64,000 nt of DNA from Protea cynaroides (lineage: Eukaryota > Streptophyta > Magnoliopsida > Proteales > Proteaceae), in the NCBI GenBank assembly GCA_028583415.1, contig CM053266.1, forward strand, positions 44,213,726 to 44,277,725. The letters run 5' to 3'. Both the position numbers and the translations under genes were made by a program. The notes below the pieces were generated by a model. That model had not been told where the DNA came from and did not search any database. It was given only the letters and a program-made list of their open reading frames with translations. Below, one piece after another: positions 49,473 through 60,645 of the stretch (the first letter of the stretch is position 1; every line of letters starts with the position of its first letter).

Positions 49473-52394
49473 TTATCTTCCAAGATAAAGCCTCCCACTG
49501 CATGACTTGTTGATCTTCATCATTTGATATCTCAGATTCTTTACATCTGACTGTTGAAGGGGCTTTAGTATGAAGTCTTGTGCTCCTTCCTTTAAGCAAC
49601 TGTCCAGGAAAACCACAATCCAGATACATTATTATGAAATATTTTAAAATGCACCCATAAAAAAAGGAAGCATAAAGAAGAATGTGAAAATGATCATTAA
49701 AGGAAATGAGAATTACTGGTTAATTCGAGTTGGGATGTTCTCGGATGATACAATCACGACTGGAATCTCCTTCATGGTAGATGATTCCTGCTTACAGAGT
49801 AAGATAGGAATATTAGGTAGGTCTTTTATGTAAGTGCATAGATCTGGCTGTGTCAGGAAAGATTAGAATTTGTTGCTTGACTTTGGAAACATGAGTATTT
49901 ATACTTTAGTGAGAATTACTTCTGGATTCCTTCTTATACAGATATTGACACCCACATGCTTCAGACTTCGTAAGAAACTTTTGAAATCCTCTAAAAAAAA
50001 AAGTTCCTGATCTGAATCCCTATATCTGTCATGTGACGTTTTGGATGGACTGAAATTTTGTAAACAGCCAAAGTCCTCTGCTGACATGTCAAATTTCAGC
50101 CCAAACATAACTTGCCAAATCCCACAACTAAGGATGATGTCAGACCAGAATAGATGTAGTAGTTGTCAACTTGCCAATAGGCATGCATGGTGCATGGACA
50201 TACACAAGGATGTATGTCAGACAAATGGGAGGGTATGTGAGATTGGACTTGTGGTTAACCTAACCATGTCCTCTCTATTCATGGGTTAGGATGATCAAAA
50301 TCACCTTTCCATGTGGTGTTCACATGGAAAATTTCACTTCCCTTCTTTTTAATTCCCCTTGTAACCAATCAGAGTCAATGGCTCGCTAGATCCCCTGTTA
50401 ATTAGGTTGTGCCACTTGGACTATGTTGTGATGTTTTCTTTTCATTTGTAAAGGAAATGAAGCAAAAATATTTGGGTAACGAGATGCATTACCTTAATTT
50501 TCTTCAGCAGCTCGTACCCTGTCATTCCTGGCATGTTATAATCAGTGATTATCAAATTTACCTTTACTCCCTGCATGGAGAATAATATCAGATAAACTGA
50601 GTAAAAAATTTTCTGGAGAACTGCTTTACATTTAGACAATAATTCTTTTTCCTTGCAAAAATTTATTTAGAACAACATTAGGTTATGATAATGAAAAGAA
50701 TTAGATGTAATAGCCCACCAGTCCATGAAAAATTTAAGTTTTTACTTTGAACTACTTTGGCCCGGGTCTTGGAATTGGCCCGTGTAACTAAAGCAACTGA
50801 GCCCTGGGCCCTGGCCAAGTTCCACCCTCGGTGTCAGGTATCATATTGGATCGAACAGATAAAGCTGAGTGGAATTCGAATCGGTGATGAGATCCGGTTC
50901 TTTGATTAAAAAATGGAGCATTTTTCAGGGTTCAGACTGATTCCCGGCTCACGCCGGCATAAACGAATCGGAATCATATCGGTTGAAACAAATGGAGCCA
51001 ACATTGACCAATGCAGCCAATCTTCACCTACATCCAGACTTGGATGAAAGAAATGAAATTCGTTTGGATTCTACAATTTCACTTTATTATACGCAATTCA
51101 TTCTTTTGTCCCATGGAGACATGCCATGCTAAACAAACAGCCGAATTTTTTTTATCCGGTTTTTCTTTTGGCAAAATATTAATTTTTGTTTCCGAATTCG
51201 GATCTTATTATAAGCCTTTTTTTTTCCCCAAAATTTTGACTGAATTCTTAAATTATTAAAATGATTCATTCCGAATTAATCTCCTTCCGAATTAACTAAT
51301 CTCTGTTGTATTGTTTTCGTTGCGAGTCTAACGTTTTAATTCAATTAAATACATTAATTACTTCTAATAAATAACTTATGCTGGTTGCTGTTTTTTTTGC
51401 AGGGAAATATTCCAATTTAATTGAAGAGGGAAGAAAAAAAGAAAAAAAGGGTCTTATTTCTATTTAACAAATCCTAAAATAAAATGGTTTTCATTGAATT
51501 TAAATGTGTTTGCCAGTCTCGGAGTAATCAAGCTCATTGTATATTTTATCGAAAGAAAAAAAATCATCTCGTGTTGTCTAGTTTATTCAGTTGTAATCCA
51601 ATTGCTAGACTTTTCTAGGCACATATACTATATAGGCAATGGATGAACTCCAATGACGCGAGATGATTTGAAGCAGAAAAGTCACAAAAACACGTGCAAT
51701 AAGCAAGAACTACTAAAAAACGTGACCGTATACCGAGGGGAAAACCTAAAAAATGGTATTTTTCATAATCTCAGAGGCCCCATGAAAGAAAACCATGGAT
51801 TTTAGGTAGGGCATCGAATGCCGACCTTGGTTTTATTGCGTAAGGATTTTCTGTCTGGCTGCCACCTGGCATTGAGGATCCTAATAGCTCACAATGCATC
51901 GGGAAATATGCCGATGTTCTATAAATGGCCGAGATCTTCTTTGCCACTTGGCAGTCACTAGTCCAGTCCGGCTTTCTTACCCCTTGCTGTTCTCGGAAAA
52001 CAAAAATGAAAAAAAAGAGAGGAAGAAGGTACAAGGCCAGAGAATTACACTGCTTGTCAATGCAGGGTCATGATTCTCACAGCCTCCCAAACCCAGATAC
52101 TCCAGTGCCTGCTGTCCATTTTCTGCTGTCGTCACTGTAAAACACCAAAACAGAAACCAGATTACATCAAGATCATAGATCTGATTATTCATTCTCCAGC
52201 AGTACAAAAAAATATAAAACCAAAATCATTCTTTCTCAAAAAATTTGTCATTAAGCTGTACCTTTAATGGCAGACTTCTTGAGCAATTTCTCCAAAAGTT
52301 TTCTATCAATCAAACTATCATCTACAGCCAGAACATGAAGCTCTTCTCCACAATATTCATCCATTTCAATCGCTGAAGAAGAAGTAGTAGCCAT
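49473..52394 (-). CDS. Type-A two-component response regulator, ARR16/17-like, copy 1
   Basis: Five exons, 52262-52394, 52049-52134, 50493-50570, 49717-49787 and 49473-49599, give 164 residues with agreeing phases and GT-AG splice sites. Almost the entire protein is a receiver domain. ELHVLAVDDSLIDRKLLEKL carries the acidic pair Asp25-Asp26, VNLIITDYNMPGMTGYELL the phospho-acceptor Asp83, IPVVIVSSENIPTRIN the conserved Ser, and FILKPL the conserved Lys135. There is no DNA-binding domain, so this is type A, a cytokinin-induced repressor of cytokinin signalling. VTTAENGQQALEYLGLG and the short tail resemble Arabidopsis ARR16 and ARR17. At the exon 4/5 junction, His123 replaces the Arg or Lys usual in ENIPTRINRCL. 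It is convergent with HEIP1, whose stop is about 600 bp away. Confidence 0.92.
51802..51979. mobile_element. Foldback MITE, copy B, in the regulator copy 1 intron
   Basis: Unit 2 lacks this block: its sequence passes directly from CCATGGATT to CTCGCTGTTGTT. Inside, GGCTGCCACCTGGCA pairs with TGCCACTTGGCAGTC, with loop sequence TGCATCGGGAAATATGCC. It shares its core with the hairpin at 13160-13265. Presence in one duplicate only dates the insertion (or a precise loss) after the duplication. Confidence 0.65.
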
Positions 52395-52780
52395 GCAATC
52401 AGAAAAGCTTCTCTTGAAGTAAAAAAAAAAAAAACCAGACAGTGTAAAGAAGAAACGTAGCATAGTGAGATTTATAGGAAACAAGTTTGTAGAAATTAAG
52501 AAATGTAAGAAATCATGAAGAAATCAGATCACAGATATTTCGTGATCTTTTAAAACTTTTTTTTGATAAAAATTCAAACTCCATGTCTCTTCTGCAAATA
52601 TCAAATCCGTATCTCTTCTTCCCTGCGTATCCGCATGGATCCTCTACGATAGCCTATCCGGATCTATTTTCTTTAAATAAGAGTTGTTGATTTTTGATAT
52701 CTAACCAGTCTAATCAAATCAATCGAATGAATCGAATGTACTTTTAAATTGAACTCAATCTTATTCTAAACCAAATAAAC

Positions 52781-53393
52781 ACGTGTAATATATTTATGTG
52801 GGACCAAAATCGTCTCAAGTTCATCATTCAACATGAGGAAACCAAACGGCTGCTGGTTTTTTATTAACTGAATTCTGACACACCTTCTCCAGTTCCAGAA
52901 AGCTCTTGTTCCTCTTAAGACATGAATGTTGATTTAAATTATTTTTGTATCAATGGGATAGTTGATGCTTGGTGATTGGTTTAGAATTCATATGCACCTA
53001 GTTAAACATTTAATCAGTTAGTCTACCCATTTGGTTGACATTAACACAAAATTTGATTATGGAGTTCCTATCTATGGCCAAAACTTAAGAGATGGATGAC
53101 AAAAATGGTTTCCATCAAAACCATTTGAGAAACCCATAAAAAGGAAAATGAGCAGATCACAAAAATTATGTAATAATTTAAAATAGAGATTGAAAACGAT
53201 ATAATTAGCCAGTAAGTACGTATAGAGTTTATGCGGATATATGGCATTTTGCAACACTATATATGGGTGGTTAACTCTATTGATGTTGGTGTTTATAATC
53301 TCAAATTGTTCTACCAAAAAAACAAAGGCCTTAAACCATCATTGGATTTAGTCCCACATTAGGGGTTTGTCTATTTATATGACTATATGACAT
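52781..53393. other. Spacer between duplication units
   Basis: About 600 bp of single-copy AT-rich DNA separates the two units. No gene, repeat or terminal structure was recognised that would explain the duplication junction. Confidence 0.5.
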
Positions 53394-53464
53394 TAAATGT
53401 GTATTTTTGTTTTCAGAAGCCAATTTGATGCCCAAATTCATCGTTCTTCTCCAAGTTGGAAGAA

Positions 53465-53466
<2 letters not shown>

Positions 53467-53503
<37 letters not shown>
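53467..53503. repeat. (CT)n microsatellite
   Basis: This is an uninterrupted CT tract directly after the orphan exon 16 donor. Unit 1 has a much shorter CT stretch at the same place, so it expanded after the duplication. Confidence 0.9.
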
Positions 53504-53507
<4 letters not shown>

Positions 53508-53539
53508 CATTTCCAATTCCATTAACTCAATTATAACAT

Positions 53540-54661
53540 TGATGCAGTAGAGGGCGGCCCAAATGATAAGATGCGCATGGATTAAAATTTTTGTTAGATT
53601 TAGTTTTATTTGTAATATTTGTAATCTTTAATTCTTGAAAATTTAGATAGAAAGATTAAGTAATATTTTATTAAGCAATTAGTAATGGCTTCCATCTTGA
53701 TTAGGATCTTATTTAGTTACTAGTTTATTTCATTAAGTATTAGGAAAGTTTTATCTTTAAATAGAACATGTAATCAAGTCTTTTAATTTCAGATTGAAGA
53801 AAGAAGTGATGAATTGAAGAAATGAGATTGAATTAAAGAAATGAAGTGAAGTGGTGTGCTCTCTCTCTCTTGTTTGTCTGTGCAATCAGGAGCAGCTCTT
53901 TTCCTAGGCTGTCTTTCCCTCCTTCTTCCCTTCCTACTTCTCCTTCCTCTCTTCTTTATGATCCCCTGTTCAGAGCGACAGTTCTAGCCCTCACATAACC
54001 CCTTTGATCTCTCTCCTCTCTCGTCCTAGCCCCCTCAAATATTGGCTGAGATCTTCATTCTCATAACCGACCTAAACCCCAAAGCCGATAACCCGAAACC
54101 TCCTCGACATTGAAATCCAAAAAACCTGCAACTCACTTTTTCCTCTCTCTAATTGCCTGATTTATTTTCAGCTTTCTGGAATATGTCAATTGCTGGTTGT
54201 TTAGAGTAATTATCGGTTGGAATCAAGAGGAAAGAGGATTACAAACCTTACCTTTAAGTTTCAGTTCGATCGGATCCACATGGAGTTAGATCTAAGGTAA
54301 GAATCGAAACTAGTTTCCTCCATTACCGTAAGTAGCATCGTGAGGTAGAAGAAGACCTTTCTTCTTTTGTTTTTCCCCAATGAGTACCTTCGTTTTATCT
54401 GGTTATTATAATTTTATCACATTCCTATAATTGCTTCCTAGTCTACCCCTTTTCATTAAATCAAATTCCCATCATATCATAAGGATCTGTTTGCTTCTCA
54501 AGTTATTTACATTCTGATTTATTACCAAATCTGCCACCACTAGTTGAGTTTTGGAGTTAATTACAATTCTACCACTGCACCTCATCAGTTGAATTGTTTA
54601 TTGTTTGGGTGGGCCTACTAGCTGATCTAATTAGGATTTCTTCAATCCGGATCCCGCATCA
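53540..54661 (+). mobile_element. Solo LTR, 1,122 bp, with 5-bp target duplication
   Basis: The element starts TGATGCAGTAGAGG and ends CCCGCATCA. It is flanked by AACAT (53535-53539) and AACGT (54662-54666), a 5-bp duplication with one mismatch. Unit 1 shows the empty site (TTATAACATGATTTCTG). A promoter-like TTTAAATAGAACATGTAATC lies near 53756. The lack of internal sequence indicates LTR-LTR recombination. Confidence 0.85.
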
Positions 54662-55477
54662 AACGTGATTTTTGAAGTATAAAAATTTATTTTATTGAGC
54701 TATTGATGCAGACAATGATGCATCTAGGCCCAGGAAAAGGAATACTGAGGGTATAGGATGGAATGGTAATGTTAACTCAACTTATCAGATCATGCTTCAA
54801 AGCTATGTTCAGCTTCACTGTGTCCAGAAGGTACAGAAAGAAGCAAATGAACAGGTGAGTTTGAAGAAAGCTTGATGCTTTATTCATACCCAGAAGGTGC
54901 CGAAAGATGCAATGAACAGGGCAGTTTGAAGAAAGCTTGATGCTTTATTCATACCCTTCTGAGATAAGGTAGGGTCTATCAGAAATAATGGAATGAAGAC
55001 ATTGTGCTATTCTTAGTCTTATGGACTGAATGATTTTCAGAGCCCTACAGTTGACTACATGTGGATCCTTAATATTACTCCATAATATTGTTTGGGTGGA
55101 TATCTCTCAGGTTCTGACTACATCATTGGGCATAACATTTTGTTGAAAGGCTAGATTTGCTATAGAGTTGTCATAATTCATTTAGACTCAGGGAAAACCA
55201 AGTCAGAAAATCAGCATTCTATGGCACTTCACTCCTGGTTGGAACTTTACATTTTGATGATTCTTCACATACTAAAACATATTCAAAACAACAATTGCCT
55301 TAAACACCTGTCAAACCTAACCTGTCTATAGCTGCTCATATTTAAGTCACACCAAGTACTCAGCCCAGACAAATACATCTGTAGGAATTATCATTCTTCA
55401 TGCTACATGGACCGATACTCTTCTGGTCATGTTAAATTAGAAATTCTTCATGACTTTTTTTTTGTTTACTGGAAGGT

Positions 55478-56075
55478 TTATCTTCCAAGATAAAGCCTCC
55501 CACTGCATGACTTGTTGATCTTCATCATTTGACATCTCAGATTCTTTACATCTGACTGTTGAAGGGGCTTTAGTATGAATTCTTGAGCTCCTTCCTCTAA
55601 GCACCTGTCCAGGAAAACCACAATCCAGATTACATTATTATGAAATATTTTAAAATGCACCCATAAAAAAAAAAAAAGGAAGCATAAAGAAGAATGTGAA
55701 AATGATCATTAAGGGAAATGAGAATTACTGGTTAATTCGAGTTGGGATGTTTTCGGATGATACAATCACGACTGGAATCTCCTTCACGGTAGATGATTCC
55801 TGCTTGCAGAGTAAGATAGGAATATTAGGTAGGTCTTTTATATAAGTGCATATATCTGGCTTTGTGTAAGGAAAGATTAGAATTTGTTGCTCGACTTTGG
55901 AAACATGAGTATTTATACTTTAGGGAGAGTTACTTCTGGATTCCTTCTTATACAGATATTGACACCCACATGCTTCAGACTTCGGAATAAACTTCTGAAA
56001 TCCTCTAAAAAAACAAGTTCCTGATCTGCATACCTATATCTGTCTCTATTCTCACTATTGGCAAATAGACATGTT

Positions 56076-56170
<95 letters not shown>

Positions 56171-57955
56171 GTGGGGGGGGGTTCAAAGCCTTAAACAATT
56201 TCAACACTGTAAAGGAAATGAAAAAAAAATATTTGGGTGAGGAGATGCATTACTTTAATTTTCTTCAGCAGCTCGTACCCTGTCATTCCTGGCATGCTAT
56301 AATCAGTGATTATCAAATTTACTTTTACTCCCTGCATGGAGAATAATATCAGATAAACTGAGTAAAAAATTTTCTGGAGAAGTGCTTTACATTTTCTTTT
56401 TCCTTGCAAAAATGCATTTAGAACAATTAGGCTATGATACTGCAAAGAATTAGAAGTAAAGCCCTTGAGAAATTTAAGTTTTGCTTTGTACTACTTTGGG
56501 CCGGGCCTTCCAATTGACCCGAGTCCAAATGCATGTAAGTAAAGCAACTGAGCCCTGGCCAAGTTGCACCCTCGGTTTCAAGTATCATGTTGGATCGAGC
56601 AGATAAAGCTGAGAATCGGAATCGGCAATCCGATTCTTTGATTAAAAAAATATCATTTTTTGGGGCTCAAACCGATTCCCGGCTGACTCCGGCAGAAATG
56701 AAATCAGAATCAGAACCAGATTACTTGAACCATTTCAGTAGTGTCCATACTAGTATCGATTGAAACAAATGGAGCCAACATTGACCAATTTAACCAATCC
56801 TCATTGGATCCACATCATCTCCTCTCAGAGGTTGGGGAGGAGGGACTGCAACCCCATTAGATGGCCGACACCTAAGGCTCGGATGAATCCAAGTCCTCCA
56901 TCGAGCGGACAATCTGAACCCCAGATGTCGGCCATCCAACAGAGGTGCCGCCCCTCCTCCCAAACCTCTGGGAGGAGAGGATTTGGATACAATCCTCACC
57001 TACATCTAGACTTGGATGAAAGAAATGAAGTTGGTTTGGATTCTACAATTTCACTTTATTAAAGCCCAGACCCACATGAGGTTGTTCTCATGGCATCAGC
57101 CGGTAGTATAATATATACCATTATACCCAATTTGATGTGACATGGTAGAATCCTAAAATTGATCAAATTTGCATTTGTTTCAATTGATAGACCACACAAA
57201 AAAAATTAAATAAAATTAGTAAAAATTGTGTTTAATTTAATACCTTTTCTTTATTTTACAGGGAAGCAAATGGAGCTTAATCTGGTAAAAAAACAATTTC
57301 ATTTTTATAAATTATAATGGAAGGGTGCATCTGTTTGTAACCAAGCAGGTTACAAACAGATTTTGTAACCAGACATTTTTACCCTCTACTCCCTTGAGTT
57401 TAATAGAAGAGGGAAAAAAAAAAGGGCCCTCTTTCGATTTAATAAATCCTAAAATAAAATGGTATTTTTCATAATCTCAGAAGACCCATGAAAGAAAACC
57501 ATGGATTCCTCGCTGTTGTTGGAAAGCAAAAATGAAGAGGAAGAAGGTAAGAAGAGGAAGAATGTACAAAGCCAGGGGACAGAGAGAATTACACTGCTTG
57601 TCAATGCAGGGTCATGATTCTCACAGCCTCCCAAACCCAAATACTCCAGTGCCCTCTGTCCATTCTCTGCTGTTGTCACTGTAAAACACCAAAACAGAAA
57701 CCAGATCCAGATTACATCAAGATCATAGATCTGATTATTCATTCTTCCGTCGTAGTACAAAAAAAAAATATATAAAACCAAAATCATTCTTTCTCAAAAA
57801 ATTTGTCATTAAGCCGTACCTTTAATGGCAGACTTCTTGAGCAATGTCTCCATAAGTTTTCTATCAATCAAACTGTCATCTACAGCCAGAACATGAAGCT
57901 CATCTTCTCCACAATATTCAACCATGTCAATCGCTGAAGAAGAAGTAATAGCCAT
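55478..57955 (-). CDS. Type-A two-component response regulator, ARR16/17-like, copy 2
   Basis: Exons 57820-57955, 57593-57678, 56254-56331, 55729-55799 and 55478-55604 mirror copy 1 and give 165 residues with an open frame. Key receiver residues are retained: Asp26-Asp27 in VLAVDDSLIDRKLMETL, Asp84 in LIITDYSMPGMTG, Ser in VVIVSSENIP, and Lys136 in FILKPL. Differences from copy 1 include one extra Asp (GEDELHVL), an Asn-to-Ser change just after the phospho-acceptor, and Gln in place of His at the exon 4/5 junction. The exon 3 donor is AAA|GTAATG rather than AAG|GTAATG, still a GT donor. The preserved frame and splice sites suggest that both copies are functional. Confidence 0.9.
56079..56181. 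repeat. Compound (TA)n - poly-T - poly-G tract
   Basis: About 32 TA units are followed by some 29 T and then 9 G, in intron 3 of regulator copy 2. It is absent from copy 1. It is highly mutable and prone to assembly error. Confidence 0.9.
56804..57000. mobile_element. MITE in the regulator copy 2 intron
   Basis: Inverted ends, GGATCCACATCATCTCCTCT and the reverse complement of TATCCAAATCCTCTCCTCCC, surround a GC-rich centre in which GGCCGACACC pairs with the inverse-related ATGTCGGCC. An 8-bp duplication AATCCTCA (56796-56803 and 57001-57008) flanks it. Copy 1 carries the uninterrupted site (GCAGCCAATCTTCACC), confirming insertion after duplication. Confidence 0.78.
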
Positions 57956-58392
57956 GTAATCAGAAAAGCTTCTCTTGAAGGGAAACAAAAAAAACCAGAG
58001 TAAAGAAGAAACGTAGGATGGTGAGATTTATAGGAAACAAGTTAGTTGTAATTAAGAAATGTAAGAAATCATGAAGAAATCGAGTCACAGATATTTCGTA
58101 ATCTTGTAAAGCTTTTTTCGATAAGAATTCAAATTCCATGTCTCTTCTGCAAATCTCAAATCCGTATCTCTTCTTCCCCGCGTATCTGTATGGATCTTCA
58201 CAGCTCACTCTCCGACGAGTTTAGATCCTCTCCGACAACCTATTGGGATCTCTTTTCTTTAAATATGATTCTTTTTTAAGGAGGAGAGTGGAGGGTTGTT
58301 GATTTGATATTTAACCAGTCCGATCAAATCAATCGAATGAACCGGATATATTTTTAAATTGAACCGAATCTTGCTTTAGACCAAATAAATAC

Positions 58393-59075
58393 AATCTTAA
58401 ACCTAAAATCCTAAAATATTAATATATCTCTCTATTTTTATTTACACTTTGGCGTGAGCCCGTTATAGTCCGTTTAGCAATAAGATCAATTATGGACTGA
58501 GATCGACAGAATTGAATATAAACGTGTCCATACATCGCCGATGAGGGACCGATTAGCTAAATGGATCGTCACGATGCAAGGTGTTAAAAGGGTAAGGATA
58601 GATTAAGCTTGTCCGAGACCGACCAATTGACACTCTTGAACATTTATCACAAATTGGAAAACTGAAAGGAAAGGAGGGAAAAAGAAGTACAAGCCGCCCG
58701 GTGTACTTCTTGTACTCTCATTTCCCTCTGCTAATATGTATATCCCCGATTATCCCTACATCGTGTCGCCCTAAAACTAAACTAGGAAGATTTTGTATTT
58801 CTTGTCTCTCAAGTTTTGGCTGTTTGGAAGGGAATAAAAGATTTTATATTTGAAATTATATCATTTTTTTGAGTAAAAAGATGCTTGACCTAGTTTGGTA
58901 TATTTCACATGGTACCCTTTCTCTCCGGTGATGCAGTAGCCCCAATTTATCTTGTAAGGTGTTCTAATCAGCTCTCTTGTTGGCAAGCGGTAGGATGATG
59001 CTTTAGAAAATAAGGGATTATAAATTTGATATGTAACCAATCTCGATCATTCTCGATATATTTAGTAGCCAAAAT
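58393..59075. other. Intergenic DNA upstream of regulator copy 2
   Basis: This is single-copy DNA following the end of the duplication. It includes no recognised gene or repeat. It is probably the distal promoter side of the second regulator. Confidence 0.45.
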
Positions 59076-59627
59076 TAGGGGTGTTAACGGGTTTGTTCGG
59101 TCCGGTTTTAGGTTGAATTGATTTGGTTTATGTCCTATACACCTCAACTCGATTACTGTCCAATAAAAAAAAATGAGTTTTGGTCCAGTTCGGTTTTAGG
59201 TTTTTATCAGGATGGCTTAATGGGTTTTTATCAGTCCATTATCGGTTTGGTCTCAATTCAGTTTTGGTTTACTATGTGTATATGTAATAATATGTTGGCT
59301 TAATAGGCTCTATCGGGCCATTATCAAGGTAATTTGGTTTTGATGTTGGTTTCCTACATGTATTTTTAATAAAACGATGACTTAGTGTACTCTTATCGAT
59401 CCACTATTGGATTTGTTTGGTTTTAGTCGTATTGATCCTGTTTGGTTCGGATTTATCAATTGATCCCGTTCAATTTCAGTTTTTCCTCAAGTTATAACAA
59501 ACAACCCAATTGCTGATCAATAAGGTTTGGTTTCAATTTGATCTAGACCAAATCCATCTAATTCGATTTTGATTTAGACCAAATCCATCTGATTCGATTT
59601 TGATTAGGCCCAAGTTTGACACCCCTA
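59076..59627. mobile_element. hAT-type MITE, copy 1
   Basis: The 552-bp element starts TAGGGGTGTTAACGGG and ends with the inverse, CAAGTTTGACACCCCTA. It is flanked by GCCAAAAT (59068-59075) and GCCGAAAT (59628-59635), an 8-bp duplication with one mismatch. The interior is a degenerate series of GGTTTGGT/TCGGTTTT words with no coding sequence. Confidence 0.82.
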
Positions 59628-59817
59628 GCCGAAATCCTTTAACATGACACAATTAGGTGAGCCACCTAGCCAACTTAAATGGGTAGGCTGTCTTGGTGAC
59701 CTTTCCCAAAACTAATTAATCAATTTAAGGGGATTTATATACTCTCCATGCCGTGGAGGGTAAATCTTTACCTAAACAAAAAAAAAAAGAAAAACAATAA
59801 ATGAACCAATTTGGGTA

Positions 59818-60645
59818 TGAGAATAGTTCACCTCTATGTACTTGTATCATCCTTGGTAAGTGTGTCAAAATTGGACCCGATCCGGTAGCACGGACCGAGC
59901 CAGCCCGATATAACCCGAACCCAGCCTGGACCGAGCCTCAATGGACAGGTTTTGGTCTGAGCATGTAAAGCCCGACACCGTTTTAGTCCAAATCGAAACC
60001 AAACTGAACCGGTCCATTAAGAAGCCCGAATCAGCCCAAATCGATAAAACCCAACCCGAACACCGATAAGGTCCATTCGGGCCCAATTTCTTAATTTTAA
60101 TGGTTTTAAATTTTATTAGATTATGTTACACTATTAGAGTTCACTTCATGATCTAGAAGATTATGTGAATCTATAGTTGAAAAGATTATGTTAATTGTTA
60201 TAGTTTATTAAATTACATACATATGGAAGGAATAATGCTAATTTTATAGATAAAAATAATAAAATAGGCTATATAATTTACGTATAAAAGGGGTCCGATA
60301 AGCCTGATAAGCCCGATCCGGACCGAACCAACCCGAAATCACCTCAATAAACCCAGTCCGATAACAAATCGACACCGGACCAGCCCGTTAGTTATTGTGT
60401 CCAGCGCAGCCCACCCTAGCCCAAACTCTTAATAGACATGTTTTGGGCTGGGCTTATAAAACCCGACACCGGTTCAGCCCGGACTGAAACCGGCCCAGAC
60501 CAACCCGTTGACACCCTTAATCCTTGGGATCTCATTACTTTTTATATTGAGTGGGTCCCACACTCTAGAGATGGGTCCCACACCACATAGATGGTGATAG
60601 GATCCATGAAGAGTACATGTACATACAGATGATCTGAACTTGAAA
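59818..60645. repeat. Short dispersed repeat split by a hAT MITE
   Basis: The halves 59818-59856 (GAATAGTTCACCTC then GTACTTGTATC) and 60520-60645 (GGATCTCATTAC then CCATGAAGAGTACATGTACA) join to give the same element seen intact at 15907-16035. The split point coincides with the nested hAT MITE and its target duplication. Confidence 0.65.
59857..60519. mobile_element. hAT-type MITE, copy 2, nested
   Basis: The 663-bp element starts TAAGTGTGTCAAAATTGG and ends CGTTGACACCCTTA. A perfect 8-bp duplication ATCCTTGG flanks it (59849-59856 and 60520-60527). The interior is rich in CCCGA and GACCGAGCC words. Its ends resemble those of the neighbouring hAT MITE, but the interiors differ. It lies inside the older repeat at 59818-60645. 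Confidence 0.85.

Larger units (their letters stand above)
48471..52780. repeat. Segmental duplication, unit 1
   Basis: From TAAATGTGTATTTTTGTTTT at about 48471 to AAACCAAATAAA at about 52780, the sequence aligns with unit 2 at 53394-58392 in the same orientation. It contains HEIP1 exons 16-17 and one complete response regulator gene. Alignment breaks on both sides at non-repetitive sequence. Private to this unit are a MITE at about 51802-51979 and about 400 bp at 50035-50445. Confidence 0.85.
53417..54875 (+). pseudogene. Orphan HEIP1 exons 16 and 17
   Basis: The equivalents of the last two HEIP1 exons lie at 53417-53466 and 54712-54875. Their reading frame is preserved, including STYQIMLQSYVQLHCVQKVQ (one Leu changed to His) and the same end VSLKKA then stop. 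No other HEIP1 exons are nearby, and a solo LTR now splits the intron. It is either an untranslated relic or an alternative 3' end for HEIP1 transcripts that read through about 4.5 kb. Confidence 0.8.
53394..58392. repeat. Segmental duplication, unit 2
   Basis: This is a direct-orientation copy of 48471-52780, enlarged by a solo LTR (53540-54661), a TA/T/G simple repeat (56079-56181) and a MITE (about 56804-57000). It holds an orphan HEIP1 tail and a second intact response regulator. Most aligned stretches differ at only a few percent of positions by eye. Confidence 0.85.

Noticed and set aside
56058..56346. ORFs of alternating Tyr and Ile across 56.07-56.15 kb
   Set aside because: They are translations of the TA microsatellite.
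57329..57361. Perfect small hairpin ATCTGTTTGTAACC / GGTTACAAACAGAT
   Set aside because: Only a 14-bp stem in a private segment of unit 2, with no T run or gene end nearby; too little to call a terminator or RNA gene.
49473..57955. Claim that this is a sex-determining locus
   Set aside because: ARR17 has that role in Salicaceae, but nothing in this sequence alone shows sex linkage or partial inverted ARR copies.
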